Positions 39,060 to 47,998 are shown, counted from the stretch's first letter. The stretch is 64,000 nt of DNA from CAIWHR01 sp963726765 (GCA_963726765.1 CAVSDH010000011.1:496001-560000); one strand, 5' to 3'. Translations and numbers: made by a program. The notes: generated by a model not told the origin, from the letters alone.

Positions 39060-39845
39060 ATGTTCGCCAGCAATCCGTTTGCCGAGCTCTCGGCGTCCAT
39101 TTCGCCTGCGGTCATGCAGGTCTATGTCGTCATCATGATCGTTCTGGTTGCGGCAGGAACACTGGTCGACATCGTGCACAAGGGGAGCGCCAAGTATTTT
39201 TTCGAGAATTGGCGCAAATCGAAAATGAAAGGATCGAAGCAGGTCGGCGGCGGCGAATTGATTTCGGTCGCAGTCCAAACGGGCCTCGTCGACGTCCTGA
39301 CCTCCGGCGAATTCTGCAACCCGCGCCGCCGGCTCGCCCATCTGCTGACAATGTACGGATTCCTGATCTACTTCATCACGACTGCCGTCATGGCGTTCGG
39401 CTACCCGACGCCGGCGACGCCGACGCCTGCGATTCTGCCGCTGCTCTGGTGGATTGGCGGCCTGATGATTTGCATCGGCGGATACTGGTTCTGGTTCTTC
39501 ATTCGCGTCGATGTCGCCGCTGAGGGAAGATCCCCGCTGCGCATCATGCGCGCGGATCTGTTCATCCTCGCGCTTCTGGGCAGCGCGACGCTGGGCTTGA
39601 TCTGGGCGTTCCTGCAGACGAGGGGCAGCTCCGCGACCCATGTGTTCTTGGGTTTGTACGTCATCGCCACGACGGTGCTGTTCGGATCGGTGCCATGGTC
39701 CAAGTTCGCGCACATGTTTTTCAAGCCCGCTGCAGCCTTCGAAAAGCGGGTTTCCTACGCGAACGATTCCAGGAGCAACCTGCCCGGGCCCGCCGACAAA
39801 CCCGAGTCGTTCGGCAGCGCCCGCGAACACCCCCGACACTACTGA
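39060..39845 (+). CDS. aprM: Adenylylsulfate reductase membrane anchor AprM
   Basis: The 261-residue integral membrane protein has about five helices. It carries NPRRRLAHLLTMYGFLIYFITTAVMAFGYP, WWIGGLMICIGGYWFWFFIRVDV and a C-terminal segment SVPWSKFAHMFFKP. This resembles the AprM family found beside aprBA in sulfur oxidisers that lack the Qmo complex, where it is proposed to connect Apr to the quinone pool. I place the start at ATG 39060, preceded by AGGGAGGAAG. aprBA begins 42 bases downstream. The family assignment rests on context as well as sequence. Confidence 0.82.
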   Translation: MFASNPFAELSASISPAVMQVYVVIMIVLVAAGTLVDIVHKGSAKYFFENWRKSKMKGSKQVGGGELISVAVQTGLVDVLTSGEFCNPRRRLAHLLTMYGFLIYFITTAVMAFGYPTPATPTPAILPLLWWIGGLMICIGGYWFWFFIRVDVAAEGRSPLRIMRADLFILALLGSATLGLIWAFLQTRGSSATHVFLGLYVIATTVLFGSVPWSKFAHMFFKPAAAFEKRVSYANDSRSNLPGPADKPESFGSAREHPRHY

Positions 39846-39887
39846 CACGTACATCTTCGGCCTTCACCAAGAGAGACAACGAAACCC

Positions 39888-42197
39888 ATGCCAACCTTCG
39901 TTTACATGACCCGGTGCGACGGTTGCGGTCACTGTGTCGACATCTGCCCGTCCGACATCATGCACATCGACAAGACCTACCGGCGTGCGTACAACATCGA
40001 ACCGAACATGTGCTGGGAGTGCTACTCGTGCGTGAAGGCCTGTCCGCAACACGCCATCGATGTCCGCGGCTATGCGGATTTCGCCCCTTTGGGCCATAGC
40101 GTCCGGGTGCTGCGGGAAGAGGCCAAGGCGACGATTTCCTGGCGACTCAAGTTTCGGGACGGCCGCGAGAAGAACTTCGTGTCCCCGATCCGCACGACGG
40201 CCTGGGGTTCGATCAAGGGGCCGGCCGAGTACGCCGCGCCTCGCCCGGAGGATTTCGCGAAGCAAGAACTCGCACACGAACCGGAGGGGCTCAACACCAA
40301 CGGCGGATTGCCCACGTGGCATCCGGGTCAACCCAAAGCGGGGACTCGTCTGATGGCACTGTTCGGACGCAGGAAGACGATATTCGTCGATGCGGACGTC
40401 CTCGTCATCGGCGGCGGCATGGCCGGGTGCGGCGCAACCTACGAGTCCCGTTACTGGGGACGTGACCTCAAGATCGTCTGCGTCGAGAAAGCGAACATCG
40501 AGCGCAGCGGCGCCGTTGCTCAGGGTCTCTACGCAATCAACTGCTACATGGGCATGCAATGGGGAGAGAACCAGCCCGAGGACCATGTCCGCTACGCGCG
40601 CAACGACCTCATGGGCCTGGTGCGCGAGGACCTGGGCTACGACATCGCCCGGCACGTCGATGCGACGGTTCACAAGTTCGAGGAATGGGGCCTGCCGATC
40701 ATGCGGGACCCCAAGACCGGTCGGTACCAGCGCGAAGGCAAGTGGCAGATCATGATCCACGGCGAGAGCTACAAGCCGATCGTCGCCGAGGCGGCCCGCA
40801 AGGCCGCAACCGAGATCTACAACCGGATCATGGTCACCCACCTGTTGATGGACAAGAGCAAGGCCAATCGGGTCGCCGGCGCCGTCGGCTTCAATGTCCG
40901 AACGGGCGATTTCTACGTGTTCCGGGCGAAGGCCGTCATTGTCGGCGCCGGCGGGGCGTCGCACATCTTCAAGCCGCGTTCCGTCGGCGAGGGCATGGGG
41001 CGGACCTGGTATGCGCCGTGGAGCAGCGCGTCCGCGTACGCACTGCCGATCCTGGTTGGCGCCAAGATGACGCAGATGGAAAACCGCATTGTCCTGACCC
41101 GATTCAAGGACGGCTATGGTCCCGTCGGCGCCTACTTTCTCCACCTGAAGACGTACACGCAGAACGGCTACGGCGAGGAGTACGAGTCCAAGTGGTACAA
41201 CCACACCAAGGAATTGGTGGGCGAATACATTGACCACCACCCGGTGCCGACTTGCCTTCGGAACCACGCCTTCATCGAGGAGACGAAGGCCGGCCGCGGC
41301 CCCATCCGCATGGTGACCAAGGAGGCCTTCCAGGATCCCCACATGGAGACCGTCGGCTGGGAGAACTTCCTCGGCATGACGATCGGGCAAGCGGTCGTTT
41401 GGGCATCGCAGAACATCGATCCCAAGCACATCAATCCCGAGCTGACCACCTCCGAGCCTTATGTCATGGGCTCTCACGCCACCTGCTCCGGCGCGTGGGC
41501 AAGCGGTCCCGAAGACCTCGCGCCGGCGGATTATCAGTGGGGATACAACCGGATGATGACCGTCGACGGACTTTTCGGCGCCGGCGACACCATCGGCGGC
41601 ACCGCCCACAAGTTCTCGTCAGGGTCCTTCGCGGAAGGCCGGATCGCCGGCAAGGCCGCGGTCAATTACGTCAACGACCTGGGCAAAGACCAGCCTCAGG
41701 TCCGCGAACAGGAATATCGGGACCTTGAAAAGGTGATATTCCAGCCGTTGGAGAACTACCGGATCGGCCGCAACGAGATCGTCGCCGGGACGGTATCGCC
41801 GAGTTACCTTCTGCCGATCCACGGGCTTCAGCGCCTCGAGAAGATCATGGACGAATACGTGGGCGGCATCAGCACCAACTACATGACCAACGACAAGCTG
41901 CTCGACCGCGGACTCGAGTTGCTGGGCATGCTGAAGGAAGACATGAACTCGATGGGCGCCGAAGATCTTCACCAGCTTCAGCGGACATGGGAGCTGCAAC
42001 ACCGCCTGTTGGCCTCGGAGTCCGTCGCCCATCACACGTTGTTCCGCCAGGAAACGCGGTGGCCGGGGTATTACTACCGAGGAGATCATATGAAGCTGGA
42101 CGACGTGAACTGGCACTGCTTCACCTTGTCCCGCTACGACCGGGATTCCGGCAAGTGGGCGATGGAGAAGGCGCCGGTCCACCACATCATCGACTGA
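39888..42197 (+). CDS. aprBA: Adenylylsulfate (APS) reductase, AprB and AprA read as a single open frame
   Basis: In sulfur oxidisers AprBA runs in reverse, combining sulfite with AMP to make APS. Residues 1 to about 154 are AprB: two [4Fe-4S] sites with Cys10, 13, 16, 20 and Cys42, 45, 48, 52, then the RGYADFAPLG tail domain. From residue 156 the AprA flavoprotein starts: ADVLVIGGGMAGCGATYESRYW binds FAD, with conserved NCYMGMQWGENQPEDHVRYAR and a C-terminal WELQHRLLASESVAHHT. The halves are normally separate genes. Here they are in one frame of 769 codons. However, removing one G in the run 40340-40343 would end AprB at TGA 40351-40353 (154 residues), with AprA starting at the overlapping ATG 40353 (614 residues), both standard sizes. 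A one-base artefact is therefore quite possible. Confidence 0.93.
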   Translation: MPTFVYMTRCDGCGHCVDICPSDIMHIDKTYRRAYNIEPNMCWECYSCVKACPQHAIDVRGYADFAPLGHSVRVLREEAKATISWRLKFRDGREKNFVSPIRTTAWGSIKGPAEYAAPRPEDFAKQELAHEPEGLNTNGGLPTWHPGQPKAGTRLMALFGRRKTIFVDADVLVIGGGMAGCGATYESRYWGRDLKIVCVEKANIERSGAVAQGLYAINCYMGMQWGENQPEDHVRYARNDLMGLVREDLGYDIARHVDATVHKFEEWGLPIMRDPKTGRYQREGKWQIMIHGESYKPIVAEAARKAATEIYNRIMVTHLLMDKSKANRVAGAVGFNVRTGDFYVFRAKAVIVGAGGASHIFKPRSVGEGMGRTWYAPWSSASAYALPILVGAKMTQMENRIVLTRFKDGYGPVGAYFLHLKTYTQNGYGEEYESKWYNHTKELVGEYIDHHPVPTCLRNHAFIEETKAGRGPIRMVTKEAFQDPHMETVGWENFLGMTIGQAVVWASQNIDPKHINPELTTSEPYVMGSHATCSGAWASGPEDLAPADYQWGYNRMMTVDGLFGAGDTIGGTAHKFSSGSFAEGRIAGKAAVNYVNDLGKDQPQVREQEYRDLEKVIFQPLENYRIGRNEIVAGTVSPSYLLPIHGLQRLEKIMDEYVGGISTNYMTNDKLLDRGLELLGMLKEDMNSMGAEDLHQLQRTWELQHRLLASESVAHHTLFRQETRWPGYYYRGDHMKLDDVNWHCFTLSRYDRDSGKWAMEKAPVHHIID

Positions 42198-42278
42198 CGG
42201 CGCTGAACCCGAAGTCCCTTGCGCGAGAGTCGGACACGTTCCGGAGAGCGTGCGGCAGGTGCCCGTAACGGCTGCAGG

Positions 42279-43494
42279 TCACCTCCGCGCCATCTCATCC
42301 GCCGGCGAAGCTGGAATCGGCGACGCGTCGAGGTCCGCATAGTACGCCCGCAGGATGGCAAGCACCTCCGGGCGGCTGAATTCGGGGGGTACTTCGAGTC
42401 CCTCGGAGAGCGACTTGCGCAACTGGGTCCCGGAGACCTGCAGCCGGTCGGCATCGCCGTGCGGACACGTGCGTCCCGACGCCATTCCGCCGCATCGGTA
42501 GCACCAGAACGCAACGTCGATCTTGAGCGGCTGCGTTTCGAGCGCGCCTTTCGGGATCTGGTCGAAGATGTGGTGCGCATCGAACGGACCGTAATAGCTG
42601 CCGACGCCGGCGTGGTCGCGGCCGACGATCTGGTGCGAGCAGCCATAGTTCTGGCGAAAAAGTGCGTGCAGCAGCGCCTCACGCGGTCCTGCATACCTCA
42701 TGTCAAGCGGGTAGCCGGCCTGGACGATCGTCTTTTTCACGAAGTACTTGTCGACCAGCACCGCAATGGCTCGCGTCCGGACTTCTGCGGGAATGTCGCC
42801 CGGCTTGAGCGCGCCGAGCAACGAATGAACCAGCACGCCGTCGCATACCTCGATCGCGACCTTGGCGAGGTACTCATGCGATCGGTGCATCGGATTGCGC
42901 GTCTGGAACGCTGCGATCTTCGACCAGCCGAGCGACGTGAACAGCGCGCGGGTTTCGCGCCGGCGTCATGAACAGCGCGCCGTATTTCGCCGCGAACCGC
43001 CCGTCGACAGCACCTTGATCGGACCGGCGAGATTCACCGCACCCTGATCCATCACGAGTTTGACGCCCGGATGCTCGATATCGGTCGTTCGGAAGACGGT
43101 CGCGCACTCATGCACCTTGTCAATCGCGTATTTCTCGGTGACCGACATCGTCGCCAGCGTCTCTCCGGTGTCCGGGTCGACGAGCGCAATCGGCCTGCCC
43201 TATTCGGATCGAGTCGGCGAAGGACCTGCTGGCCGAAAGCGTGATCGGGATCGGCCAGAACAGACCGCTGGCAGTTTTCATGCCGTCGCACACGCCTTCC
43301 CAATCCGCGTGTGTCATGAAGCCGTCGAGCGGCGTGAATCCGCCGATGCCGAGCATGATGATGTCGCCTTTTTCGCGCGAACTGACGGTGAGCCGCGGCA
43401 GCGTCGCGGCGCGGCGCAGTTCCGCTTCGAGCTCGGTGCCCTCGAGAAGGAGGGGCCGAAGGTTGGCGCCACCATGCGGATTAACGATTGGCAC
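42279..43494 (-). pseudogene. sat: ATP sulfurylase (sulfate adenylyltransferase), three frame changes
   Basis: Sat converts APS and pyrophosphate to ATP and sulfate, completing AMP-dependent sulfite oxidation. Reading from a GTG at 43494 with a strong AGGAGGAGG site, the protein begins PIVNPHGGANLRPLL. It passes through GLFWPIPITLS, breaks near 43200 (one surplus base), continues IALVDPDTGETLATM ... KVLSTGG, breaks near 43000 (one missing base), continues FAAKYGALFMTPA, breaks near 42955 (one surplus base) and finishes intact with FQTRNPMHRSHEYLAK and GRDHAGVGSYYGPFDAH. Corrected length is 404 residues, normal for the homo-oligomeric Sat. All motifs survive, so sequence error is as likely as decay. 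It converges on aprBA. Confidence 0.88.
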
Positions 43495-43719
43495 GATTGC
43501 CGCCTCCTCCTGCGGGGTCGTCCGCGCTGACCGACGCCAACGACCATCACGCGAGCGTGAACAATCGAAAGATCCCAGGCTGATGATCATGAATTCCATG
43601 GGCAGAAAAGGTCCGCGTCCCATGTCACGCCACCGCTTGGTAGCAGAGATTCTGCGGGTGGTTGGACTGCGCGTGCCGTACGAGTCCGTCCGTATCGACG
43701 AGCCGCGAAGCCTGCCGCC

Positions 43720-44226
43720 TCAGCGGCCTGCGGGGGGGTGCCACTCGGGGATCACCGTTCCCGGCGCGCGCAGCACGCGGATCATCCGCACCGCGGCTTC
43801 GCGGCCCTCGTAGTAGCCGGGAATTCGAAAGGTCTCGGCAAATCCTGCCGACTCGTACAGCGCCTGCGCCGGAACGTTTCCGGCGCGAAGCTCCACGTGT
43901 ATCGACGCCGTTCCCGCGATCGCTGCCGACGCGGCAAGCCACTCCAGCATGCGCCGGGCGATTCCGAATCGTCGCCACGCCGGGTCAACCGCCAGCAGCA
44001 CGAGGCGCGCGCGATCGTCGCTCATGCGCATGATGGCGAACCCGACGGGCCGTGCGTCGTCTCGAGCGACGAGCGCAACAACGTCGGGATCGCGAAGCAG
44101 GGCCCGCATTCGCGGCGTCCGATACGTCCATCGCAGCCCGGTTTCGACGAGGTCGCGCGACATCGTCGCCAGTATGGCCGCATCCCGCGGAACGGCCAGG
44201 CCCAGCTCGATCGTGGAGCGCTTCAT
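43720..44226 (-). CDS. GNAT-family N-acetyltransferase
   Basis: A 168-residue GNAT protein with the acetyl-CoA-binding stretch LLAVDPAWRRFGIARRMLEW and the typical C-terminal NVPAQALYESAGFAETFRIPGYY. It resembles RimI-like ribosomal or small-molecule acetyltransferases, but the substrate is unknown. I chose ATG 44226. A GTG at 44250 in frame is the alternative. It lies 225 bases upstream of the broken sat on the same strand and is divergent from the CBS gene. Confidence 0.8.
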   Translation of the reverse strand: MKRSTIELGLAVPRDAAILATMSRDLVETGLRWTYRTPRMRALLRDPDVVALVARDDARPVGFAIMRMSDDRARLVLLAVDPAWRRFGIARRMLEWLAASAAIAGTASIHVELRAGNVPAQALYESAGFAETFRIPGYYEGREAAVRMIRVLRAPGTVIPEWHPPAGR

Positions 44227-44394
44227 GTCCCGAATTGTGCCACCGGTCACGGGATGGCGGGCGGGACGGGCGGCGTATCATCGGGAGACCGGTGGCGGTG
44301 CAGGTCACCATCGGCGACGAAACGATTTTTCGGGCGGCAGGTCAAACCCGCGATGTCGGCGCTCTAGGTCGGCGACGGACGAAGGAGATTTTGC

Positions 44395-44991
44395 ATGGAG
44401 CGGATAAATTACAAGCCGTTGGCGATCGAGCGCATGCGCGCCGGGGTGGTGGTCCAGCCGCCGATCACCGGACCGAAGCCGGTGCGCCTCGATTCGCCGG
44501 CGATCGAGGTGATGACGGACCTGCGGCAGTTCGCGGCGGCGACGATCGGCCCGGAGGCAACGATCGCGCGCGCCAACCGCGCCATGATCGCGCGCGCCGT
44601 GCGGCTGCTGCTCGTCGTCGACGTGACCGGTGCCGTCCTCGGTCTCATCACCGCGCATGACATCGTCGGCGAAAAGCCCGTGAACATCCTCCACGAAACC
44701 CGGGGAAAACACGACGAGCTCACGGTCGGCGACCTGATGGTGCCGACGACGGCGATCGACGTGCTGGATATCGACGTCGTCCGGCGTGCGGAGGTCGGCC
44801 ACGTCATTGCGACGCTCAAGGAGGCCGGGCGCCAGCATGCACTGGTCGTCGACCGTGACCCGCTGACGCACGAGGAGTTCGTGCGCGGCATCTTCTCGGC
44901 GACGCAGATCGGGCGCCAGCTCGGGATGCCCATCGCCACGTTCGAAGTGGCGCACACGTTTGCCGAGATCGAGGCCGAGCTTTCCCGGTGA
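44395..44991 (+). CDS. CBS-domain protein
   Basis: A 198-residue protein with two CBS motifs: ATIARANRAMIARAVRLLLVVDVTGAVLGLITAHDIVGEK, then GDLMVPTTAIDVLDIDVVRRAEVGHVIATLKEAGRQHALVVD. CBS pairs bind adenine nucleotides (AMP, ATP, SAM). In a locus that consumes AMP and makes ATP through Apr/Sat, an adenylate sensor would make sense, but this is inference. AAGGAG precedes the start by 8 bases. Confidence 0.85.
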   Translation: MERINYKPLAIERMRAGVVVQPPITGPKPVRLDSPAIEVMTDLRQFAAATIGPEATIARANRAMIARAVRLLLVVDVTGAVLGLITAHDIVGEKPVNILHETRGKHDELTVGDLMVPTTAIDVLDIDVVRRAEVGHVIATLKEAGRQHALVVDRDPLTHEEFVRGIFSATQIGRQLGMPIATFEVAHTFAEIEAELSR

Positions 44992-45048
44992 CGCGGAGGG
45001 CGGGACCGAAGCCGCAGGTCAGGTGACGCATAGCCTGCTGTCGATGCG

Positions 45049-46185
45049 TCAGGGCCCGCCCGCCGCGGCGGGTTGAGGCTGCGGCGTGCCTCCTCCGTGA
45101 AACCGGCGACCCCAATCGAGGATCGGCTTTTCGAAGAAGTGCCACGAGGCCGCGGCGAAGGACACGGTCAGTCCGAGCGTGATGGCAAGCTGCTGCAGTG
45201 GCGCGAGGTCGGGAATGAGAAGGCAGATCTTGATGGCGAAAAGATGCCAGAGGTAGATGCCGTAGCTGACGACACCCAGGTACCACAACGGCCGCAGCGG
45301 CCAGGATTTCGCGATCGAGGGCAGGTGCACCGCAGCCGCGACGACGCAGAGGAAAAACAGTCCGAGCGACGTGCGCCAGAAAATGACCATTCCCGCCCGA
45401 TTCCAGTAATCGGCGTGCGGCCAGTAGATGGCAAAGCAAAGCGTTCCGGTGACGATCGCCGCACCGGTCCAGATCCAGCCGGCCGCCGGGGCAGTGTCGG
45501 GGCGTCGGTCCAGCCATTTGGCGAGGAATATCCCCGCGCCGAATTCGTCGAGCGCGCCCGGCAGCTGCATGACGCGCATGAACAACCGATCCGGCGCGAG
45601 GTGGCCGAAGACATGGAACATGCCGGCGCGCCACGCCCAGGCGATCAGGATGCAATAGACCCAGATGCGCCAGCCGGGCGTTCTCGCGATCCACGGAACG
45701 AGCGCGGCGACGGTCAGATAGAACTGCATTTCGAGCGCCAGCGTCCAGTTGACGCCGTCGATCGAATCGAACGTTGCCGACCAGAAGCTGTGCGTGAACG
45801 TCAGATGCGCCGAGACCTGCCAGAGCACGCGCAGCGCCGACTCGTCGAAGAACTCGGGCTTGAGCAGCAGGACCCACAACACACCCGTCAAAACGTAGAG
45901 CGGCACGATACGCGCCAGCCGGCGAGCCCAGTACCTTTTCCGGAACATCGCCGGTTCCGCACGCCACAGCCCAAGAGCGCTTCGCGTGATGACGAATCCG
46001 CTGATGACGAAGAAGAGGTCGACGCCGATCCATCCGATTCGGAACGCGACGAGCGGCCCCTCGTCGGGAAACGCCGTCCACTTCATGAATACGATGACGT
46101 GATAGACGACGACCGCGGTCGCTGCGAACGCGCGCAACAGGTTGATGTTCTCGAAACGATCGTTCAAGGGAGTTCCGGGGGTCAC
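45049..46185 (-). CDS. Acyltransferase 3 family integral membrane protein
   Basis: A 378-residue multi-pass protein with the N-terminal signature NINLLRAFAATAVVVYHVIVF and the IGWIGVDLFFVISGFVI stretch, followed by KRYWARRLARIVPLYVL. About ten hydrophobic helices are visible. Such proteins O-acylate sugars or lipids of the envelope. It starts with GTG overlapping the stop of a tiny upstream ORF (GTGA), and so appears to be the last gene of the tusA-dsrE2-SUMT operon. Confidence 0.9.
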   Translation of the reverse strand: MTPGTPLNDRFENINLLRAFAATAVVVYHVIVFMKWTAFPDEGPLVAFRIGWIGVDLFFVISGFVITRSALGLWRAEPAMFRKRYWARRLARIVPLYVLTGVLWVLLLKPEFFDESALRVLWQVSAHLTFTHSFWSATFDSIDGVNWTLALEMQFYLTVAALVPWIARTPGWRIWVYCILIAWAWRAGMFHVFGHLAPDRLFMRVMQLPGALDEFGAGIFLAKWLDRRPDTAPAAGWIWTGAAIVTGTLCFAIYWPHADYWNRAGMVIFWRTSLGLFFLCVVAAAVHLPSIAKSWPLRPLWYLGVVSYGIYLWHLFAIKICLLIPDLAPLQQLAITLGLTVSFAAASWHFFEKPILDWGRRFHGGGTPQPQPAAAGGP

Positions 46186-46322
46186 GCCAGCTCATCGGCG
46201 ACGACGCCCGCCATCACAACCATGACGGCGATCATCCCGATCCCGAACGGGGGACTCGTTCTGCCGCCGTCAGGTTCGCGCACGTCGGCGTCCGCCGCGG
46301 GAATTTCGTCGCGGGGACGCAC
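46182..46322 (-). CDS. Possible 46-residue single-pass membrane protein
   Basis: A GTG start at 46322, two bases after the SUMT stop, gives 46 residues: a polar N-terminus (RPRDEIPAADADVREPDGG) and one hydrophobic segment (FGIGMIAVMVVMAGVV). Its stop overlaps the acyltransferase start by 4 bp, which supports real translation. No strong ribosome site is visible and no family is recognised, so it could be a chance frame. Confidence 0.45.
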   Translation of the reverse strand: MRPRDEIPAADADVREPDGGRTSPPFGIGMIAVMVVMAGVVADELA

Positions 46323-46324
46323 GC

Positions 46325-47143
46325 TCAGCCCCGCTTCGACTTGCGACCGGGCTTGAACCAGTTGAGGCGGGCGCGCAGGCGCACGACGTCGCCGACGATG
46401 ATGAGCGTCGGACCTTGCAGTCCGGCACGTTTCGCGCGGGTGGCGAGCGTCTTCAACGTGCCGGTGACGACACGCTGAGTGGACCGGGTCCCCTGCTGCA
46501 CGATGGCGGCAGGTGTGGTCGCGGGAAGGCCATGCCCGGCGAGTTGCGCGCACAGCGCGGACAGACCGGGGAGACCCATGTACACGACGATCGTCTGCCG
46601 GGGCCTTGCCAGCGCCGACCAGTCGAGATCCATGCTGCCGTCCTTGAGATGCCCGGTGACGAACACGCACGATTGCGCGCAATCGCGATGAGTGAGCGGG
46701 ATTCCGGCATAGGCCGCCACCCCGAGTGCGGCAGTGATACCCGGCACGACCTCGAAGGGAATGCCGTTGGCCGAGAGCGAGTCGATCTCCTCTCCACCAC
46801 GCCCGAAAATGAACGGGTCGCCCCCCTTGAGCCGCGCCACGTGCTTGCCGGCACGGGCATGTCGCACGAGCAGCGCATTGATCTCCTCCTGCCGCATCGC
46901 GTGGTTCGCGCGCCGCTTGCCCACGTAGATGCGCTCGGTCGCTGGCGGCAGCAGATCGAGCACGGCCGGCGAGACCAGATTGTCGTAGAGCGCGACGTCG
47001 GCGCGCTGCATCAGCTTCAGCGCGCGCAGCGTGAGGAGCTCCGGATCCCCGGGGCCGACGCCGACGAGATAGACGGCGCCGCTCGCCTTCCGGGGACGTT
47101 GCGGCGACGGAGGTTCAGCCGGATTGCGTAGGCGCGCCGCCAT
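46325..47143 (-). CDS. cobA: Uroporphyrinogen-III C-methyltransferase (SUMT)
   Basis: The enzyme methylates uroporphyrinogen III twice to make precorrin-2, the precursor of siroheme and cobalamin. The 272-residue protein has VYLVGVGPGDPELLTLRALK, LYDNLVSPAVLDLLP, RLKGGDPFIFGRGGEE, VPGITAALGVAAYAGIPLTHRD and VVYMGLPGL. It has no CysG dehydrogenase/chelatase domain. Siroheme is the cofactor of sulfite and nitrite reductases, so its place beside sulfur carriers is suggestive, though no dsrAB is in the window. Confidence 0.93.
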   Translation of the reverse strand: MAARLRNPAEPPSPQRPRKASGAVYLVGVGPGDPELLTLRALKLMQRADVALYDNLVSPAVLDLLPPATERIYVGKRRANHAMRQEEINALLVRHARAGKHVARLKGGDPFIFGRGGEEIDSLSANGIPFEVVPGITAALGVAAYAGIPLTHRDCAQSCVFVTGHLKDGSMDLDWSALARPRQTIVVYMGLPGLSALCAQLAGHGLPATTPAAIVQQGTRSTQRVVTGTLKTLATRAKRAGLQGPTLIIVGDVVRLRARLNWFKPGRKSKRG

Positions 47144-47192
47144 GCGGATGAAGCGTGTGAGACGATCGCCGGCCGCTGTCGCCGGTCGGGCG

Positions 47193-47669
47193 TCATATGA
47201 ACAGCGTGATGTCGGACCTGCCCGCGAACTCGAGAAACGTCGCTGCGCCGCCGTAGTCGATGCCGTCGATGAATTCGCTCTTGTCGAACTCGAACAGGTC
47301 GAGCGTCATCTGGCAGGCGATCAGCTTCACCCCGGCTTCGAGGCACGAGGCGCGCAGCTCTTCGAGCGACGCGACGCCGTGCTTCTTCAGCTTCTGCTTC
47401 ATCATCATCGTCGCCATCGATTCCATTCCCGGCAGCGCGGTCATCAGGACAGGCATGGGCACGGGCATCGGCATGGCCGGGTTCGCGAGCGGACTGATCT
47501 TCACGTCGGAGAGATCGCGGCGCAGCAGCGTCAGCCCGTAGAACGTGAAGAAGACCTGCACCTCGTAGTCGAGCGCCGCGGCGGTCGACGCGAGAATCAA
47601 AGGCGGATACGCCATGTCGAGCGCACCCTTGCTCGCGATGATCGCCATGCGCTTCGGTTGGCCGTCCAT
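47193..47669 (-). CDS. dsrE2: DsrE2-type sulfur carrier protein (DsrE/DsrF-like)
   Basis: A 158-residue DsrE-superfamily protein. MAIIASKGALDMAYPPLILASTAAAL is followed by YEVQVFFTFYGLTLL and a Met/Pro-rich insertion, with the conserved Cys in VKLIACQMTLDLFEF. DsrE2 proteins accept persulfide sulfur and work with rhodaneses and TusA in sulfur oxidation. The ATG at 47669 has GGAAGGGA upstream; an in-frame TTG at 47675 is less likely. It lies 30 bases after tusA. Confidence 0.9.
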   Translation of the reverse strand: MDGQPKRMAIIASKGALDMAYPPLILASTAAALDYEVQVFFTFYGLTLLRRDLSDVKISPLANPAMPMPVPMPVLMTALPGMESMATMMMKQKLKKHGVASLEELRASCLEAGVKLIACQMTLDLFEFDKSEFIDGIDYGGAATFLEFAGRSDITLFI

Positions 47670-47699
47670 GGACAATCCCTTCCGGCGGGTGTCGCCGCC

Positions 47700-47927
47700 C
47701 TATTTCTTCTTCATGTAGAAGACGAACGTCTTGTCCTGCTCGGCGGACGACAGCAGCGTGTGTCCCGTCTGCTTCGCGAAGGCGTCGAAATCCTTGACCG
47801 ATCCCGGGTCCGTCGCGACGACCTTCAGCACCTGGCCGGATGTCAGTTCGTTCAGCGATTTCTTGGTCTTCAGGATCGGCAACGGGCACGAGAGCCCGCG
47901 CGCGTCGAGTTCCTTGTCAAATTCCAC
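47700..47927 (-). CDS. tusA: TusA/SirA-family sulfur carrier protein
   Basis: A 75-residue protein with the persulfide-bearing motif RGLSCPLPILKTKKSL and a compact C-terminal half ending in FVFYMKKK. TusA passes sulfur to tRNA thiolation or, in sulfur oxidisers, between DsrE2/rhodanese and downstream oxidation enzymes. Start is GTG at 47927 with GGGAGG 7 nt upstream. Clustering with dsrE2 supports the oxidation role. Confidence 0.93.
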   Translation of the reverse strand: MEFDKELDARGLSCPLPILKTKKSLNELTSGQVLKVVATDPGSVKDFDAFAKQTGHTLLSSAEQDKTFVFYMKKK

Positions 47928-47992
47928 GGCGTGGCCTCCCTGATCGGTTCGGCCTTGCCGGGCGGCGTGGCGCCACCGTGCAAGGCATGTTG

Positions 47993-47998
47993 ATTATA
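47993..47998 (-). promoter_or_regulatory. Candidate -10 element for the tusA operon
   Basis: A perfect TATAAT on the minus strand, about 65 bases upstream of the tusA start. No good -35 box is seen at the right distance, so an activator (for example the adjacent AraC-type regulator) may be needed. This is inference. Confidence 0.45.
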
